A stretch of 64,000 nt of DNA from Phycisphaerales bacterium UBA5793 (GTDB lineage Bacteria > Planctomycetota > Phycisphaerae > Phycisphaerales > UBA5793). Below, in pieces: positions 8,849 to 18,100 of the stretch; position 1 is the stretch's first letter; each line of letters starts with the position of its first letter. The notes below the pieces were generated by a model. That model was not told the origin of the DNA and searched no databases. It was given only the letters and a program-made list of their open reading frames with translations. The DNA is taken from assembly GCA_002418285.1 (NCBI GenBank), contig DIDT01000024.1, positions 1 to 64,000 of the forward strand, given 5' to 3'. A program made the translations under genes and the position numbers.

Positions 8849-8950
8849 GCGACATCAGTTCACCGCCAACTGAGGCTCAACTTGCTGCACCGCGGCGGCC
8901 TGCTGGTCCTATGATGCGGCTGCACCGTCCATAGGGAAGTTGAAGCGACC

Positions 8951-10240
8951 ATGCCTTACACGATCAAGCCGATCGACGCCATCGAACTCGACGACGAGCG
9001 GGTGGACTATCTCAAGGACCACGTGGACACCGGCGACCGCTGGGTGCTTAACTTCGGTCCGCAACACCCCGCCACGCATACGACGCTGCGTCTGGTGATG
9101 GAACTGGACGGTGAGCGCGTGGTCCGCGTGACGCCGCACATCGGTTACCTGCACTCGGGCTTCGAGAAGCTCGGCGAGCACCACGACTACAACCAGTACG
9201 TCTGTACGGTCAGCCGGATGAACTACGTCTCGCCGATCTGCAATGACATCGCGTGGCACGGCGCGGTGGAGAAGTTGTTCGGGATCGAGATCACGCCTCG
9301 CTGCAAGGTGCTGCGGACGATCATGCATGAGATCGGGCGCATCCAGGACCACCTGCTCTGCGTCGGGGCGGCGGCGCTGGACCTCGGAGCGTTTACCGGC
9401 TTCCTCTACGGCTTCAACCAGCGCGAACGCATCAACGACATCTGCGATTACATCTGCGGCCAGCGGTTCCATCCGGACTGGACGCGTGTCGGCGGCCTGA
9501 TGCATGATCTGCCCGACGAAAGCACATTCAAGACGCTCATCAAGCGGTTCATCAACGAAGAACTGCCGCCGGCGTTGGATGACATTGAGACGCTGCTCAA
9601 TCGCAACCGCATCTTCCTCGATCGCACCCAGGGCATCGGGGCCATCTCCAAGGAAGATGCGATTGCCTGGAGCCTGTCGGGACCGGTGGCTCGCTCGGCG
9701 GGAGTGCGGCGCGACGTTCGCAAGGATGACCCGTACCTGTGCTTTGCCGACAATTGGGACGGGCAAGGGGCCGAGGCGGTCAAGTTCAAGGTCGCCGTGA
9801 TGTCGCAGGGTGATGTGTTCAGCCGCTACTACGTGCGTCTGTTCGAGATGCGTCAGTCGGTTGAGATCATCCGGCAACTCATCGACAACATCCCGGGCGG
9901 ATCGGTGGATACCTACGCCGACGGGAAGTTCGTCAAGCCAGACAAGAGCCAGGTGTACGGCTCGATCGAAGGGTTGATTCAGCACTTTGAACTGGTCATG
10001 ACCAATCGCGGCTGGAAGGCGCCGGTCGCCGAGGTCTATTCGTGCCAGGAAACGCCTAATGGCGAACTGGGGTACTACATCGTGGCCGATGGTGGGCCGC
10101 GGGCGTGGCGGGCCCGGACGCGGCCGCCGTCGTTCATCAACTACCAGACGTTTTCGAAGATGCTCGAGGGACACCTGCTGTCGGATTCGGTGGCGATCCT
10201 CGGGAGCCTGAACATCATCGCGGCAGAACTCGATCGTTGA
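8951..10240 (+). CDS. nuoD: NADH-quinone oxidoreductase subunit D
   Basis: This is the 49-kDa-type subunit of respiratory complex I that, with NuoB, forms the quinone-binding pocket on the cytoplasmic side. Hallmarks are F-G-P-Q-H-P-A-T-H near residues 36-44, the G-Y-L-H-S-G-F-E-K motif near 67-75, R-x-x-x-H-E-I-G-R-I-x-x-H-L near residue 125-138, and the C-terminal P-S-F-I-N motif followed by a conserved D-x-V-A-I-L-G-S-L. The length of 429 residues is slightly above the usual 400. Only nuoE follows directly; nuoF is 25 kb away and the other subunits are outside the window. Confidence 0.97.
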   Translation: MPYTIKPIDAIELDDERVDYLKDHVDTGDRWVLNFGPQHPATHTTLRLVMELDGERVVRVTPHIGYLHSGFEKLGEHHDYNQYVCTVSRMNYVSPICNDIAWHGAVEKLFGIEITPRCKVLRTIMHEIGRIQDHLLCVGAAALDLGAFTGFLYGFNQRERINDICDYICGQRFHPDWTRVGGLMHDLPDESTFKTLIKRFINEELPPALDDIETLLNRNRIFLDRTQGIGAISKEDAIAWSLSGPVARSAGVRRDVRKDDPYLCFADNWDGQGAEAVKFKVAVMSQGDVFSRYYVRLFEMRQSVEIIRQLIDNIPGGSVDTYADGKFVKPDKSQVYGSIEGLIQHFELVMTNRGWKAPVAEVYSCQETPNGELGYYIVADGGPRAWRARTRPPSFINYQTFSKMLEGHLLSDSVAILGSLNIIAAELDR

Positions 10241-10254
10241 GATAGGAACAGTCG

Positions 10255-10800
10255 ATGGCGTGGATCACGAAGAACTCGGCAACGATGACGATCGAGCGGC
10301 GGCAGCAGCCTTGTCTTACTGAAGAGATGAAGGCTGACATGAGCAAGCGGCTGCTGCCCCGGTACGAAACGAAGATGGGCGCGCTGCTGCCGGTGCTGCA
10401 CGAGGTGCAGGAACACGTGGGGTACCTGCCGCACCAGGCGCTGGAGGAGATTGCGGCGTTTCTTGAGCTGCCGCCGTCGGCCGTGCTCGATACGGCTTCG
10501 TTCTACGAGGAGTTTCACTTCTCGCCGGTGGGCAAGTATGTCATCGGCGTGTGTCAATCGATCGCGTGCGAGGCGTGCGGGCATCAGCCCATTGTGGACC
10601 ATCTGCGTAGCAAGCTCGGCGTTGAGCCGCACGAGACGACGAGCGATGGCCTGTTCACGCTGCTGTGCATGGAGTGCCTGGGTTCGTGTGACACGGCTCC
10701 TTGTGCACTGGTGAACGAGGATCGGCATGATCTGATCAACATCGAGCAGATGGATCAGATGATCGATGAAATCCGCGCCCGCGAGGGTGGGCAGGGTTGA
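10255..10800 (+). CDS. nuoE: NADH-quinone oxidoreductase subunit E
   Basis: This is the 24-kDa-type [2Fe-2S] subunit of complex I's NADH-dehydrogenase module. The thioredoxin-like fold carries the N1a ligands as C-x4-C (C-Q-S-I-A-C, about residues 98-103) and C-x3-C (C-L-G-S-C, about 140-144). A helical N-terminal domain (residues about 20-80, with H-E-V-Q-E-H-V-G-Y-L-P) precedes it. Its 181 residues fit the family. It starts 14 bases after nuoD and its stop is one base before the next gene, so co-transcription is likely. Confidence 0.95.
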   Translation: MAWITKNSATMTIERRQQPCLTEEMKADMSKRLLPRYETKMGALLPVLHEVQEHVGYLPHQALEEIAAFLELPPSAVLDTASFYEEFHFSPVGKYVIGVCQSIACEACGHQPIVDHLRSKLGVEPHETTSDGLFTLLCMECLGSCDTAPCALVNEDRHDLINIEQMDQMIDEIRAREGGQG

Positions 10801-10801
10801 G

Positions 10802-10993
10802 ATGCCCCAGCGCGAGCCGAACAAGCCGCTCATGCGCTACATCGGCGAGTTCTTCGGACACATTCTCAAGGGCATTCGCCAGGACGTGAGCAAGGACCGG
10901 CGGATCATCGAGTCGGAGCATCGCGAGGAGAAGCGCGGCACAACGGTGATCCGCGAGACGCGCATTCGCGAGATCGAGGTGCGGGATGAGTAG
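10802..10993 (+). CDS. Small charged protein, unknown
   Basis: A 63-residue, very charged protein (Arg, Glu and Lys rich) with an amphipathic N-terminal helix (M-R-Y-I-G-E-F-F-G-H-I-L-K-G-I) and a predicted long helix after it. It starts one base after the nuoE stop and overlaps the next gene by 8 bases, which is strong contextual support for translation. I do not recognise a family. Its position suggests co-expression with nuoDE, but that does not show a complex I role. Confidence 0.6.
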   Translation: MPQREPNKPLMRYIGEFFGHILKGIRQDVSKDRRIIESEHREEKRGTTVIRETRIREIEVRDE

Positions 10994-11198
10994 CCATGCG
11001 AGGCTCAATACGCGGCAGGTGCTGGCCAGGATCGGGATCGGAGCCGTGCTTTGGTTCGGCGGGGGCCTGGTGACGTCGCGGGTACTGGGTATGTCGCTGG
11101 TTGATTCGATTGCGTTCCTGCTGTGCCTGGGTGTGGTATTCCTGCTGGGGTCGGTTTTCTTCACGGCGGTGTACGGGCCCAAGGGCGAATCCGAATAA
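10986..11198 (+). CDS. Small membrane protein, unknown
   Basis: A 70-residue protein with two predicted transmembrane helices (about residues 14-33 and 38-62) and short polar ends. Its start overlaps the previous stop by 8 bases, and a LemA gene follows 10 bases later. No family is recognised. The tight spacing supports an operon running nuoD-nuoE-(63 aa)-(70 aa)-lemA. Confidence 0.6.
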   Translation: MSSHARLNTRQVLARIGIGAVLWFGGGLVTSRVLGMSLVDSIAFLLCLGVVFLLGSVFFTAVYGPKGESE

Positions 11199-11208
11199 GG
11201 GATTGAAG

Positions 11209-11772
11209 ATGCTGCCTGCGCTGATCATCGTCGGTGTCATTGTGCTCGTCCCGGTGTGTTACGTCATCGTGATCTACAACCGGCTGGTGGGACTGCGCCA
11301 ACTGGTCACCGAGAGCTGGTCGGACATCGACGTGGAACTCAAGCGTCGCTACGACCTGATTCCGAACCTCGTCAACACGGTCAAGGGGTACACGGCCCAC
11401 GAGAAAGAGACGCTCGAGAGGGTGATCGCGCTGCGCAACGCGGCGGCGGCGAACCACGGCAATGCCGCGTCGCAGGCCAGCGATGAGACGAAACTCATGC
11501 TCGGTCTCAAGCAACTGTTCGCGGTTGTCGAGAACTACCCGCAACTGAAAGCCGATGCGCACTTTCGTGAGTTGCAGCGCGAACTGGCGCTGACAGAGGA
11601 TCGAATCGCGGCGGCGCGGCGGTTCTTCAATGCCAACACGCGCGAGATGCGGCAACTGTGCCAGACGGTGCCGTCGAGCATGGTGGCGGGGATGTTCAAC
11701 TTCCAGGGCGGCGACTTCTTTGAGTTGAGTGACGAAGCCGAGCGGGTGACGCCTCGGGTGGAGATGGGGTGA
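11209..11772 (+). CDS. LemA family protein (first copy)
   Basis: A 187-residue LemA-family protein. It has one N-terminal transmembrane helix (residues 2-24), then the hallmark Y-N-R-L-V-G-L-R...W-S-D-I-D-V-E-L-K-R-R-Y-D-L-I-P-N-L-V-N-T-V-K-G-Y segment (about 24-63) and a helical C-terminal part with E-N-Y-P-Q-L-K-A and the A-R-R-F-F-N-A-N-T-R-E-M motif. The family has no fixed biochemical role; it is often linked to membrane quality control or, with M48 proteases, to stress responses. Here it follows nuoDE and two small genes rather than a protease. A second lemA lies at 28.5-29.1 kb with an HtpX-like gene. Confidence 0.88.
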   Translation: MLPALIIVGVIVLVPVCYVIVIYNRLVGLRQLVTESWSDIDVELKRRYDLIPNLVNTVKGYTAHEKETLERVIALRNAAAANHGNAASQASDETKLMLGLKQLFAVVENYPQLKADAHFRELQRELALTEDRIAAARRFFNANTREMRQLCQTVPSSMVAGMFNFQGGDFFELSDEAERVTPRVEMG

Positions 11773-11784
11773 ATGGGGGTCGCT

Positions 11785-12081
11785 CTACCAAGAGATGTGA
11801 CGCATCACGTCATCAATGGCGCAGACCGTAAAGAAGTAAGGCAACATCAGAAGAGTGATCACGATCCAGCCAATGGGCCATTTCCATCGGTCGGCGAGAG
11901 GAAGTTCTTGGGGGATTCGCAGGTGAAGCAACGGGGGAAGAAAGACCGTGGCAATACCTGCGGCACGCGTGGTGAATCCCAACCACTCAAAAAGCAGTCC
12001 CAGAGCGATGAAGCAGAGGTGAGCCTCCAGCGAAATCACGAGAACGACGAATGGCCAAAAAGCTCTTGGAGTCTTGGTCAT
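11785..12081 (-). CDS. Small three-TM membrane protein, unknown
   Basis: A 98-residue, strongly hydrophobic protein with three to four predicted membrane helices. A GGGAG site precedes the ATG at 12081. No family is recognised. It converges on the LemA gene with a 12-base gap. Hydrophobicity and the ribosome binding site favour it over the overlapping plus-strand frame, which encodes a polar, low-complexity peptide. Confidence 0.55.
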   Translation of the reverse strand: MTKTPRAFWPFVVLVISLEAHLCFIALGLLFEWLGFTTRAAGIATVFLPPLLHLRIPQELPLADRWKWPIGWIVITLLMLPYFFTVCAIDDVMRHISW

Positions 12082-12233
12082 ACTCTCTCCCGCCGTGGCG
12101 GACGTCGAGTCTCTTCACTCAGGAACGCATTCCTGTCGGAAGTCACAACAGTGTATTCGAGCAACTACGAAAGACTGTTGCATTGCAGGTAGTTTGGCGG
12201 GCAGGGAAAAGTGTGCCCATCCCGCGCCGGGAG

Positions 12234-13364
12234 TCAGTACTGGTTGTGCTTGCGGGGTGATGGGGGGCTCCCCTGAAACTGTTCGAATCTTGCGGCAATG
12301 CGCTGGCCGGATTGACCATTGCCGTAGGGATGGTTGGCAGCTGGGTGGTGTAGCCTCGCTTGTTGGACGGCTAGGGCGATGCGGGATTGAGTCGCTTCGG
12401 CCGCGTCGATAGCGTTTGATGCGCGCTCGCGCCCGGCCTGACGCGGGCCGACGTTGACGACACTCACACCCAGCGCCGCAGCTTCGATGAGGCCGGCGGA
12501 CGAGTTGCCGATGAGGAGTTTCGCCCGTTTGAGCAGGCCGATGAACTGTTTGCGCGGCAGGTGGGGGAGCATCGGGCGATCGCCGATGGCGCGGATCACG
12601 GCTTCGCGGCCGGGGTCGTGGTTCGGGGTGCCGATGACGAAGTTGCCTTCAAAGGCGGATTCGGTCGCCGCGAGGATCGCGGACATTGTGTCGTACTCGG
12701 TCGCGTCATCGAGTCCGGTCGGATGATGGAGGACGACGGTAAAGTCGCGCACCGGATCGATGCCGAGAGTGCGGAGTTGATCGTCAGTCAGCGGTTCGAA
12801 TGAGGCGAGATCGTCGATGGCGGGGGAGCCGACGAGGTGAATGGAGTCTTCGCGTTCGCCCATGCGCCGGATGCGTTCGGCGCTCTGCTGCGTGGCGGGA
12901 AAGTGGATGTGGGCGAGTTTGGTGCTGGCGTGCCGCATGGCTTCGTCGGCGACGCCTTCGGCTCGGTCGCCGCCGTGGATGTGGGCGACGAGGATTCCGG
13001 CCACGCTCGCGGCCGACGCTGCAGCAAAGGCTTCGATGCGGTCGCCGAGCACGAGCACGACGTCGGGGTGGAGTTCGGCGAAGGTCTCCGCGAGCCCGGT
13101 GATGCCACGGCCGAGTGCGATGGCGTCGGCGATGCGACCGGTTTCGCCGGGCTGCTGCATGGGCAGTTCGGCGGCGATGTCGAACTCGGCGGCGACCTCA
13201 CTGCGCGTGTTCAGATCGGGCAGGAGGTGAGTGCCGGTGATGATGGTCTGAAGGCGCAGTGCGGGCGACGCGGCGATGGCGCGCATGACGGGGCGGAGCA
13301 GGCCGAAGTCCGCGCGTGTGCCGGTGACGACGGCGATGGTCCACGGGGTGTTCGACTCGGTCAT
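12234..13364 (-). CDS. neuC: Hydrolysing UDP-sugar 2-epimerase (NeuC family)
   Basis: A 376-residue GT-B-fold enzyme of the hydrolysing UDP-GlcNAc 2-epimerase family. It makes ManNAc, or the 2,4-diacetamido analogue for legionaminic acid, as the first committed step of nonulosonic acid synthesis. Signatures are V-T-G-T-R-A-D-F-G-L-L near residue 13, L-G-D-R-I-E-A (about 107), H-I-H-G-G-D near 130, E-A-M-R-H-A-S-T-K-L-A-H near 143-154, and the nucleotide-binding region G-N-S-S-A-G-L-I-E-A-A. It overlaps neuB by 4 bases and is the last gene of the operon. Substrate choice between sialic and legionaminic precursors cannot be decided from the sequence. Confidence 0.92.
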   Translation of the reverse strand: MTESNTPWTIAVVTGTRADFGLLRPVMRAIAASPALRLQTIITGTHLLPDLNTRSEVAAEFDIAAELPMQQPGETGRIADAIALGRGITGLAETFAELHPDVVLVLGDRIEAFAAASAASVAGILVAHIHGGDRAEGVADEAMRHASTKLAHIHFPATQQSAERIRRMGEREDSIHLVGSPAIDDLASFEPLTDDQLRTLGIDPVRDFTVVLHHPTGLDDATEYDTMSAILAATESAFEGNFVIGTPNHDPGREAVIRAIGDRPMLPHLPRKQFIGLLKRAKLLIGNSSAGLIEAAALGVSVVNVGPRQAGRERASNAIDAAEATQSRIALAVQQARLHHPAANHPYGNGQSGQRIAARFEQFQGSPPSPRKHNQY

Positions 13365-14410
13365 CGCGCACCTCCCTCGAGGTCATCCGTGGTGAGCGGT
13401 GTTTCGGCGGCGACGTTGCGGGCGAGTTTGCGGCCGGGTAGTCGAGTGAGCATTGCCGGGGGCAGGCCGGTGCCGGGGCGTTTGATGGTGAGGTCGTCGC
13501 GTGTGAGCGTCGCGCCGGTTTTCAGTTCGCGCGTGGTCGTGACGCTCTGGCGGCTGACGGTTCGCACATCCTGCTCAATCGCCTGCACGATGACGCGAGG
13601 CTCACCAAGCATCGACCAGGCGCGGCGGGCTTGCGCGACATACTGCGCGAACTGGCGGGGATCGAGGGAGGCGGCATGGTCGGGGCCGCGCGCGGTGCGA
13701 TCCCAAGTGAGATGTTTCTCGAGGACGGTGGCACCACAGGCGACGGCGAGGGCGCCGGTGTCGACGGCTGTGGTGTGGTCGGAATAGCCGACGGGGATAT
13801 CGCGTCCGTCGGCGGCGGATGCGGCGAGTTGCTCCAGCGCACCGATGCCGGCCAGTTGTGCGTTCTCATCGGGCGAGGGATACGCGCTCACGCAGTGCAG
13901 CACGATGTGGCCGAAGCGGGTGAGTGCGGCGGCGATTTCATCGGCATTGGCGGCGCCGGTGCTCAGAATGAGCGGCTTGCTTGCGGCGGTCAGCAATTCG
14001 AGCAGGGGGATGTTGATGATGTCAGGCGAGGCGGTCTTGAGGGCGTCCCACTGCAGTTCGGCGGCGAGGCCCGTGTGTTCGAGACTGAAGATCGTCACGA
14101 TCGCGTGCAGTTCGAGCGAGTGGGCGTAGCGGACGATCTCGGCCATGGCGTCGCGGTTGAGCTGAAGGCCGCGGAGCATCTGGATGGGATCGGTCTCGCC
14201 GGCCTGCTGCTGGTAGGTCGCGAGGCGGCAGGCGCGGCTCATGAGCGATTCGGCTTCAAAATACTGCACCTTTATGGCGTCGGCGCCGGCCTTGTGTGCC
14301 GCCTCGACGAGTTGCAGGGCACGCTGAGTGGAGCCGTCGTGGTTAACGCCGATCTCAGCGATGATGTAAGGCAGCTCGTCGCGGCCGATGGGACGATCAC
14401 CGATGCGCAT
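13361..14410 (-). CDS. neuB: Nonulosonic acid synthase (NeuB family)
   Basis: A 349-residue PEP-dependent condensing enzyme that makes N-acetylneuraminate or a related nonulosonate from a 6-carbon amino sugar. The TIM barrel begins with Y-I-I-A-E-I-G-V-N-H-D-G-S (about 15-27), contains K-V-Q-Y-F, and has the H-C-V-S-A-Y-P and G-Y-S-D-H-T motifs (about 185-225). A short SAF/antifreeze-like C-terminal domain (about 285-345) carries L-K-x-G-x-x-L-T-R-D-D-L. It overlaps neuA by 14 bases and neuC by 4 bases. Confidence 0.93.
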   Translation of the reverse strand: MRIGDRPIGRDELPYIIAEIGVNHDGSTQRALQLVEAAHKAGADAIKVQYFEAESLMSRACRLATYQQQAGETDPIQMLRGLQLNRDAMAEIVRYAHSLELHAIVTIFSLEHTGLAAELQWDALKTASPDIINIPLLELLTAASKPLILSTGAANADEIAAALTRFGHIVLHCVSAYPSPDENAQLAGIGALEQLAASAADGRDIPVGYSDHTTAVDTGALAVACGATVLEKHLTWDRTARGPDHAASLDPRQFAQYVAQARRAWSMLGEPRVIVQAIEQDVRTVSRQSVTTTRELKTGATLTRDDLTIKRPGTGLPPAMLTRLPGRKLARNVAAETPLTTDDLEGGAR

Positions 14411-15158
14411 AGCGTGTGGTCTCGGAAGCGCCGTGGGCGGCTGTCTCGGTGAGCATCAGTTGAGCGAGCAGGAAGTCCATGCGATTGTCGACATCGACGA
14501 CTTCGCCGGCCTGGTTGTGTATGCCGCGCCGATCGGCACCCAGGAACGCATGGGGCTGACCTTCGATCACGTGGTACAGGCTTTCTCGGCGCACAGCGAT
14601 CACGCCGCCATCGGGGATGAAGAGCGGTGGGAGATCCTGCCGTCGGTAGACGGTGTTGGCGACGTAGGGATCAACGCGACCGGCTTCGTCGATTTTCACT
14701 TCCCAGTAGGGGTGGTACTTGCCCACGGGGGCGTAACTCTGCACCGAATCAGCGCCGGACTCGATGAGCAGTCGGACGGCGCGATCGATCAGGCCGAACG
14801 GTCGAATGGGAACGTTGGCGTAGAGGATAACGGCGATGGGGGCTGCGTCGTCGAGAAGGGCGTGGCGGGCGGCTGCGTCGACGGTCGCGTGGTCGCCGGC
14901 CAGCTCGGCGGGGCGGTCGATGACCTCCACGCCTTCGCTCCGCGCTGCCTTTGCGACCTGCGGACAATCGGTTGAAACTAGGACGCGGCTGACTGTGGAG
15001 GCGGCGCGGGTATGGGCGATGGAGTGTACGACCATGGGACGGCCGGCTAGGAGCATGGCGTTCTTGCCGGGCAGGCCCTTGCTGCCGGCGCGGCCGAGGA
15101 TGACGGCCGTAGCTTGCGGTTTGGTGTTGGACCGGTGGTTGGTCATGCGTGTCCCCAT
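14397..15158 (-). CDS. neuA: CMP-nonulosonate cytidylyltransferase (NeuA family)
   Basis: A 253-residue nucleotidyltransferase that activates the sugar as CMP-nonulosonate. The nucleotide-binding signature A-V-I-L-G-R-A-G-S-K-G-L-P-G-K-N is at about residues 18-33, followed by the S-T-D family motif. The usual A-x-I-P-A-R-G-S-K opening is replaced by A-V-I-L-G-R-A-G-S-K, a modest variant. It starts 4 bases after the stop of the Maf-like gene; an internal ATG at 15146 is an alternative start. CMP-sugar is the expected donor for that neighbour. Confidence 0.88.
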   Translation of the reverse strand: MGTRMTNHRSNTKPQATAVILGRAGSKGLPGKNAMLLAGRPMVVHSIAHTRAASTVSRVLVSTDCPQVAKAARSEGVEVIDRPAELAGDHATVDAAARHALLDDAAPIAVILYANVPIRPFGLIDRAVRLLIESGADSVQSYAPVGKYHPYWEVKIDEAGRVDPYVANTVYRRQDLPPLFIPDGGVIAVRRESLYHVIEGQPHAFLGADRRGIHNQAGEVVDVDNRMDFLLAQLMLTETAAHGASETTRYAHR

Positions 15159-15162
15159 GCTC

Positions 15163-18100
15163 TCAGACGGCGCCGAGTTCGAGGATCAGCGTGGGTGTGT
15201 CCCGGTCATCGATTTCCGAGGCTCGTGTCACGCCTGCCTGCAGTGATGCCCACACTTCGGTGAGAGATCGAGAGTCGAGTTCGACGATTGCCTGGTCGTC
15301 GGGCTGGAGCCAGGCGTGGTGGCCGACAAACGCCGCGCCATTTGCCCGCACCTGCAGAATGCGGCGGTTCATTTCATCGAGGGCGGCCGAGGGCGGATCG
15401 ATCTGAATCGAGTTGTCCGCGGAAGGAACGGGAACGGGATCGACCATGGCAGCACCGGCGTAGTGCATCCATCGGTCGAAGAAGTTGCGCATTTCGTCAA
15501 GTGTGGCGTGGCAGCGGACGATCCGAGGGACGATCCATGGTTTGGCCAGCGTGTTGGCGTTGCCGGTCCGCGCACTGCGAGCGTTGATGAGTGCATCGAG
15601 TCGCTCGCGCAGCTCATCGAATCGATCAATGCCCATGACGGCCTGGTAGGTCGGCGCGGTCTCGGCATGAACCTCAACGCTGATGACTTCGATAGGGAGC
15701 TCGAGCAAACGGGTCGGATCACCAAGCTCGCCGGGGAGATCAGTGCGAACGTGAATGGCAGTGCAGCCAACTTCCCGTGCGAATCGGATGATCTCTTCGA
15801 ATTGCGAATGCAGTAAAGGGTCGCCGCGGCCGCCGAAGGTGACGGCGAGGTCGGTGCGTGCGGCGGCTTCGCGCAGGAGTCGCCTTGCTACGTCGATGTC
15901 GATGTCCACCTGAGGATTGATCGCCGGAAACCAGAACGGCTCGGTGGAGCGGCGCGTAGTGAGTTCGATCTCAATCTGCTGCGGGAGTGAGTTGACGGCG
16001 CCACGGCGAGAAGCGACTGCTGCGATCAGTTCGGAGCCGCATAGATCGGAATCGACCGATTCGATGCCACACACGGATTCGGGTATGTCGGCAATGTACC
16101 TGCCCACGTGATTGCGCATCTCGGCCGGGAGTTTGACGCAGGCGTCTTTGCTGATGGGATCGAGCTGCGGCAGGCTGGGGATGTAGGAGAGCATCGAGCC
16201 GAGGGTGAACTGGCGCACGCGCTGGGTCATCTCGCGCATGAGCGACGCTTCGATGAGCACGCCGCAGAGTCCCGGGGGCGCCTGAGTGAAAACGAGACGA
16301 TGCACTTCCGGGTGTTCGAGGTAGCGGGCGACGAGGGCATCGCAGCCGGTCGTGTCAGACCAGTCGACGAGAGGCCAGTCGGGACCAACGACGATTACGG
16401 CATCGAGGCTGAGGTCGTCCATGGCCGCGATCATGTGTGAGGGGGCGATGATCTCGTCAAAGACGGTCATGCCGCCGATGCCGCCGCGCCACGACCAGTC
16501 GCTCCAGCGTCGGGCCGCGGCGATTGACTGGTGGGCGTTGTCGAAGATGGGGCCTTCGACTTCGCGGATGATGAGGCGACGGCCGACACGGGCTTCGTCA
16601 AGAAGCGAGCGGACGTTGGTGCTGCGCGGCACGAGCAGCACGATCGACTCGATGCGCATGCAGCGACCGAGTCGTTCGAGCGTGGCCTGCAGGGGCGAGC
16701 GGCCGCCGTTTCGGTCGTGCAGTGATCGATCGATGAGCAATCCGCTCCGTTGCGGATCGACGGCGATCATCGCGGCGACGCGGCGCGGAGCCCTTTCAGT
16801 CGCGCTGGTGTCAGCCGCCTCCGAGTTTCCGGCGTTTGTCACGGCTCGCTCGCTGATGCGGGTACTAACCGACTCGCCATTGAGGATGCGCAGCGCTTCG
16901 TCGAGGATCTGTTGCGTTTCGAGGCACGCCTCCGCGAGCCAGCGGACGTTGGTCTGATCACGTTGCAATTGCGCCTTCTGGCGGGCGAGCGGATCGAGCG
17001 ATTCGGTGAGTTCGAGCTGACGGTCGGCCTTGAGTCGCTTGAAGACGCCGAGCTGGTTGACGAGATTGACCAGATCGTGCAGGATGGCGAGACGATCGAC
17101 TTCCTTCTGGTTGACCCGGATCTTCTGGAACAGGCGATTCATTGCGGCGGAATCGTGCTGATGCTCGAGCATCTCGCCGAGGATGCGATCCGTGTCACGG
17201 CTGAGCTTTTCAAGACGCTGCACGTCGCTTCGTACGGATTCGAGTCGGCGGCTGGTCTGGCGCAGGCGATTGGCGTCGAGTCGCCGACGTTCGATTGCGA
17301 ACTCTGGCAGGGGAGTTGACGCGGCCTCGACGAGCACTTCGTCGAGCGGGCGCACGATGGTATGTTGCTTGGCGACGCCTCCGCCGGCTGCGTCGATGAT
17401 GGTCTGCGGAGCATTGCAGAAGTCGCGTTCGAACTGGGTGAGGTAGGTGCTCATCTGCTCGTCGACGAGCATCGCCCGACCACTCTGGCTGCGGGCGGGG
17501 CGCAGGTTTCGCTTCATGCGAGCGACGCGCGACCATTCCATCATGTCGATCGTGTTGAAGGGATTGGTTTCCGGCGCCCACTGGTCGTGGATGGCGGCGC
17601 CCGGGCCGTAGTAGAGATTGTCGGTAAAGCCGAGATCCTGGCCGACGAGGACGATCGGATCGCAGCCGAGGTACTGTGCGAGATAGAAGCTCAAGTGGGC
17701 CACGGTTGAACCGGCGGGGACGGAGCCCATTTCGCGAGCGAGCGGGCCGAGAAGCTTGTCGAGGAAGTTGTTGCCGACGCAACGGATCGGCCCGGGGTAG
17801 GACTCGACGACGATGCGGTTTACCTTCGCTTCGCAGACCAGGGTAGTGTCGCGCAAGTCATTGGGATCGAGACCGTCGTAGAACTGGCGGCTGATTTCGT
17901 GGTAGTCCAATGCCGTGACAAAGTGCGGATGGATGCCGCGCCGCAGCAGAGGGAGTAGACAGGTCTGGACGGCGATGAGCACGACGCGGTCGCGCAGTGT
18001 CGGATCGGCGAGGAGTTCGTAATGCCGAGACAAACTCGGGCCGGCGGAGAGGAGCAGGGCGGTTCGACCGCGGGCCATGTTCTTCAGGGGCGCGATGCCT

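Noticed and set aside
8909..10174. Open frame of 421 codons antisense to nuoD
   Set aside because: It is a mirror frame of nuoD, rich in Arg/His/Val, with no family signature.
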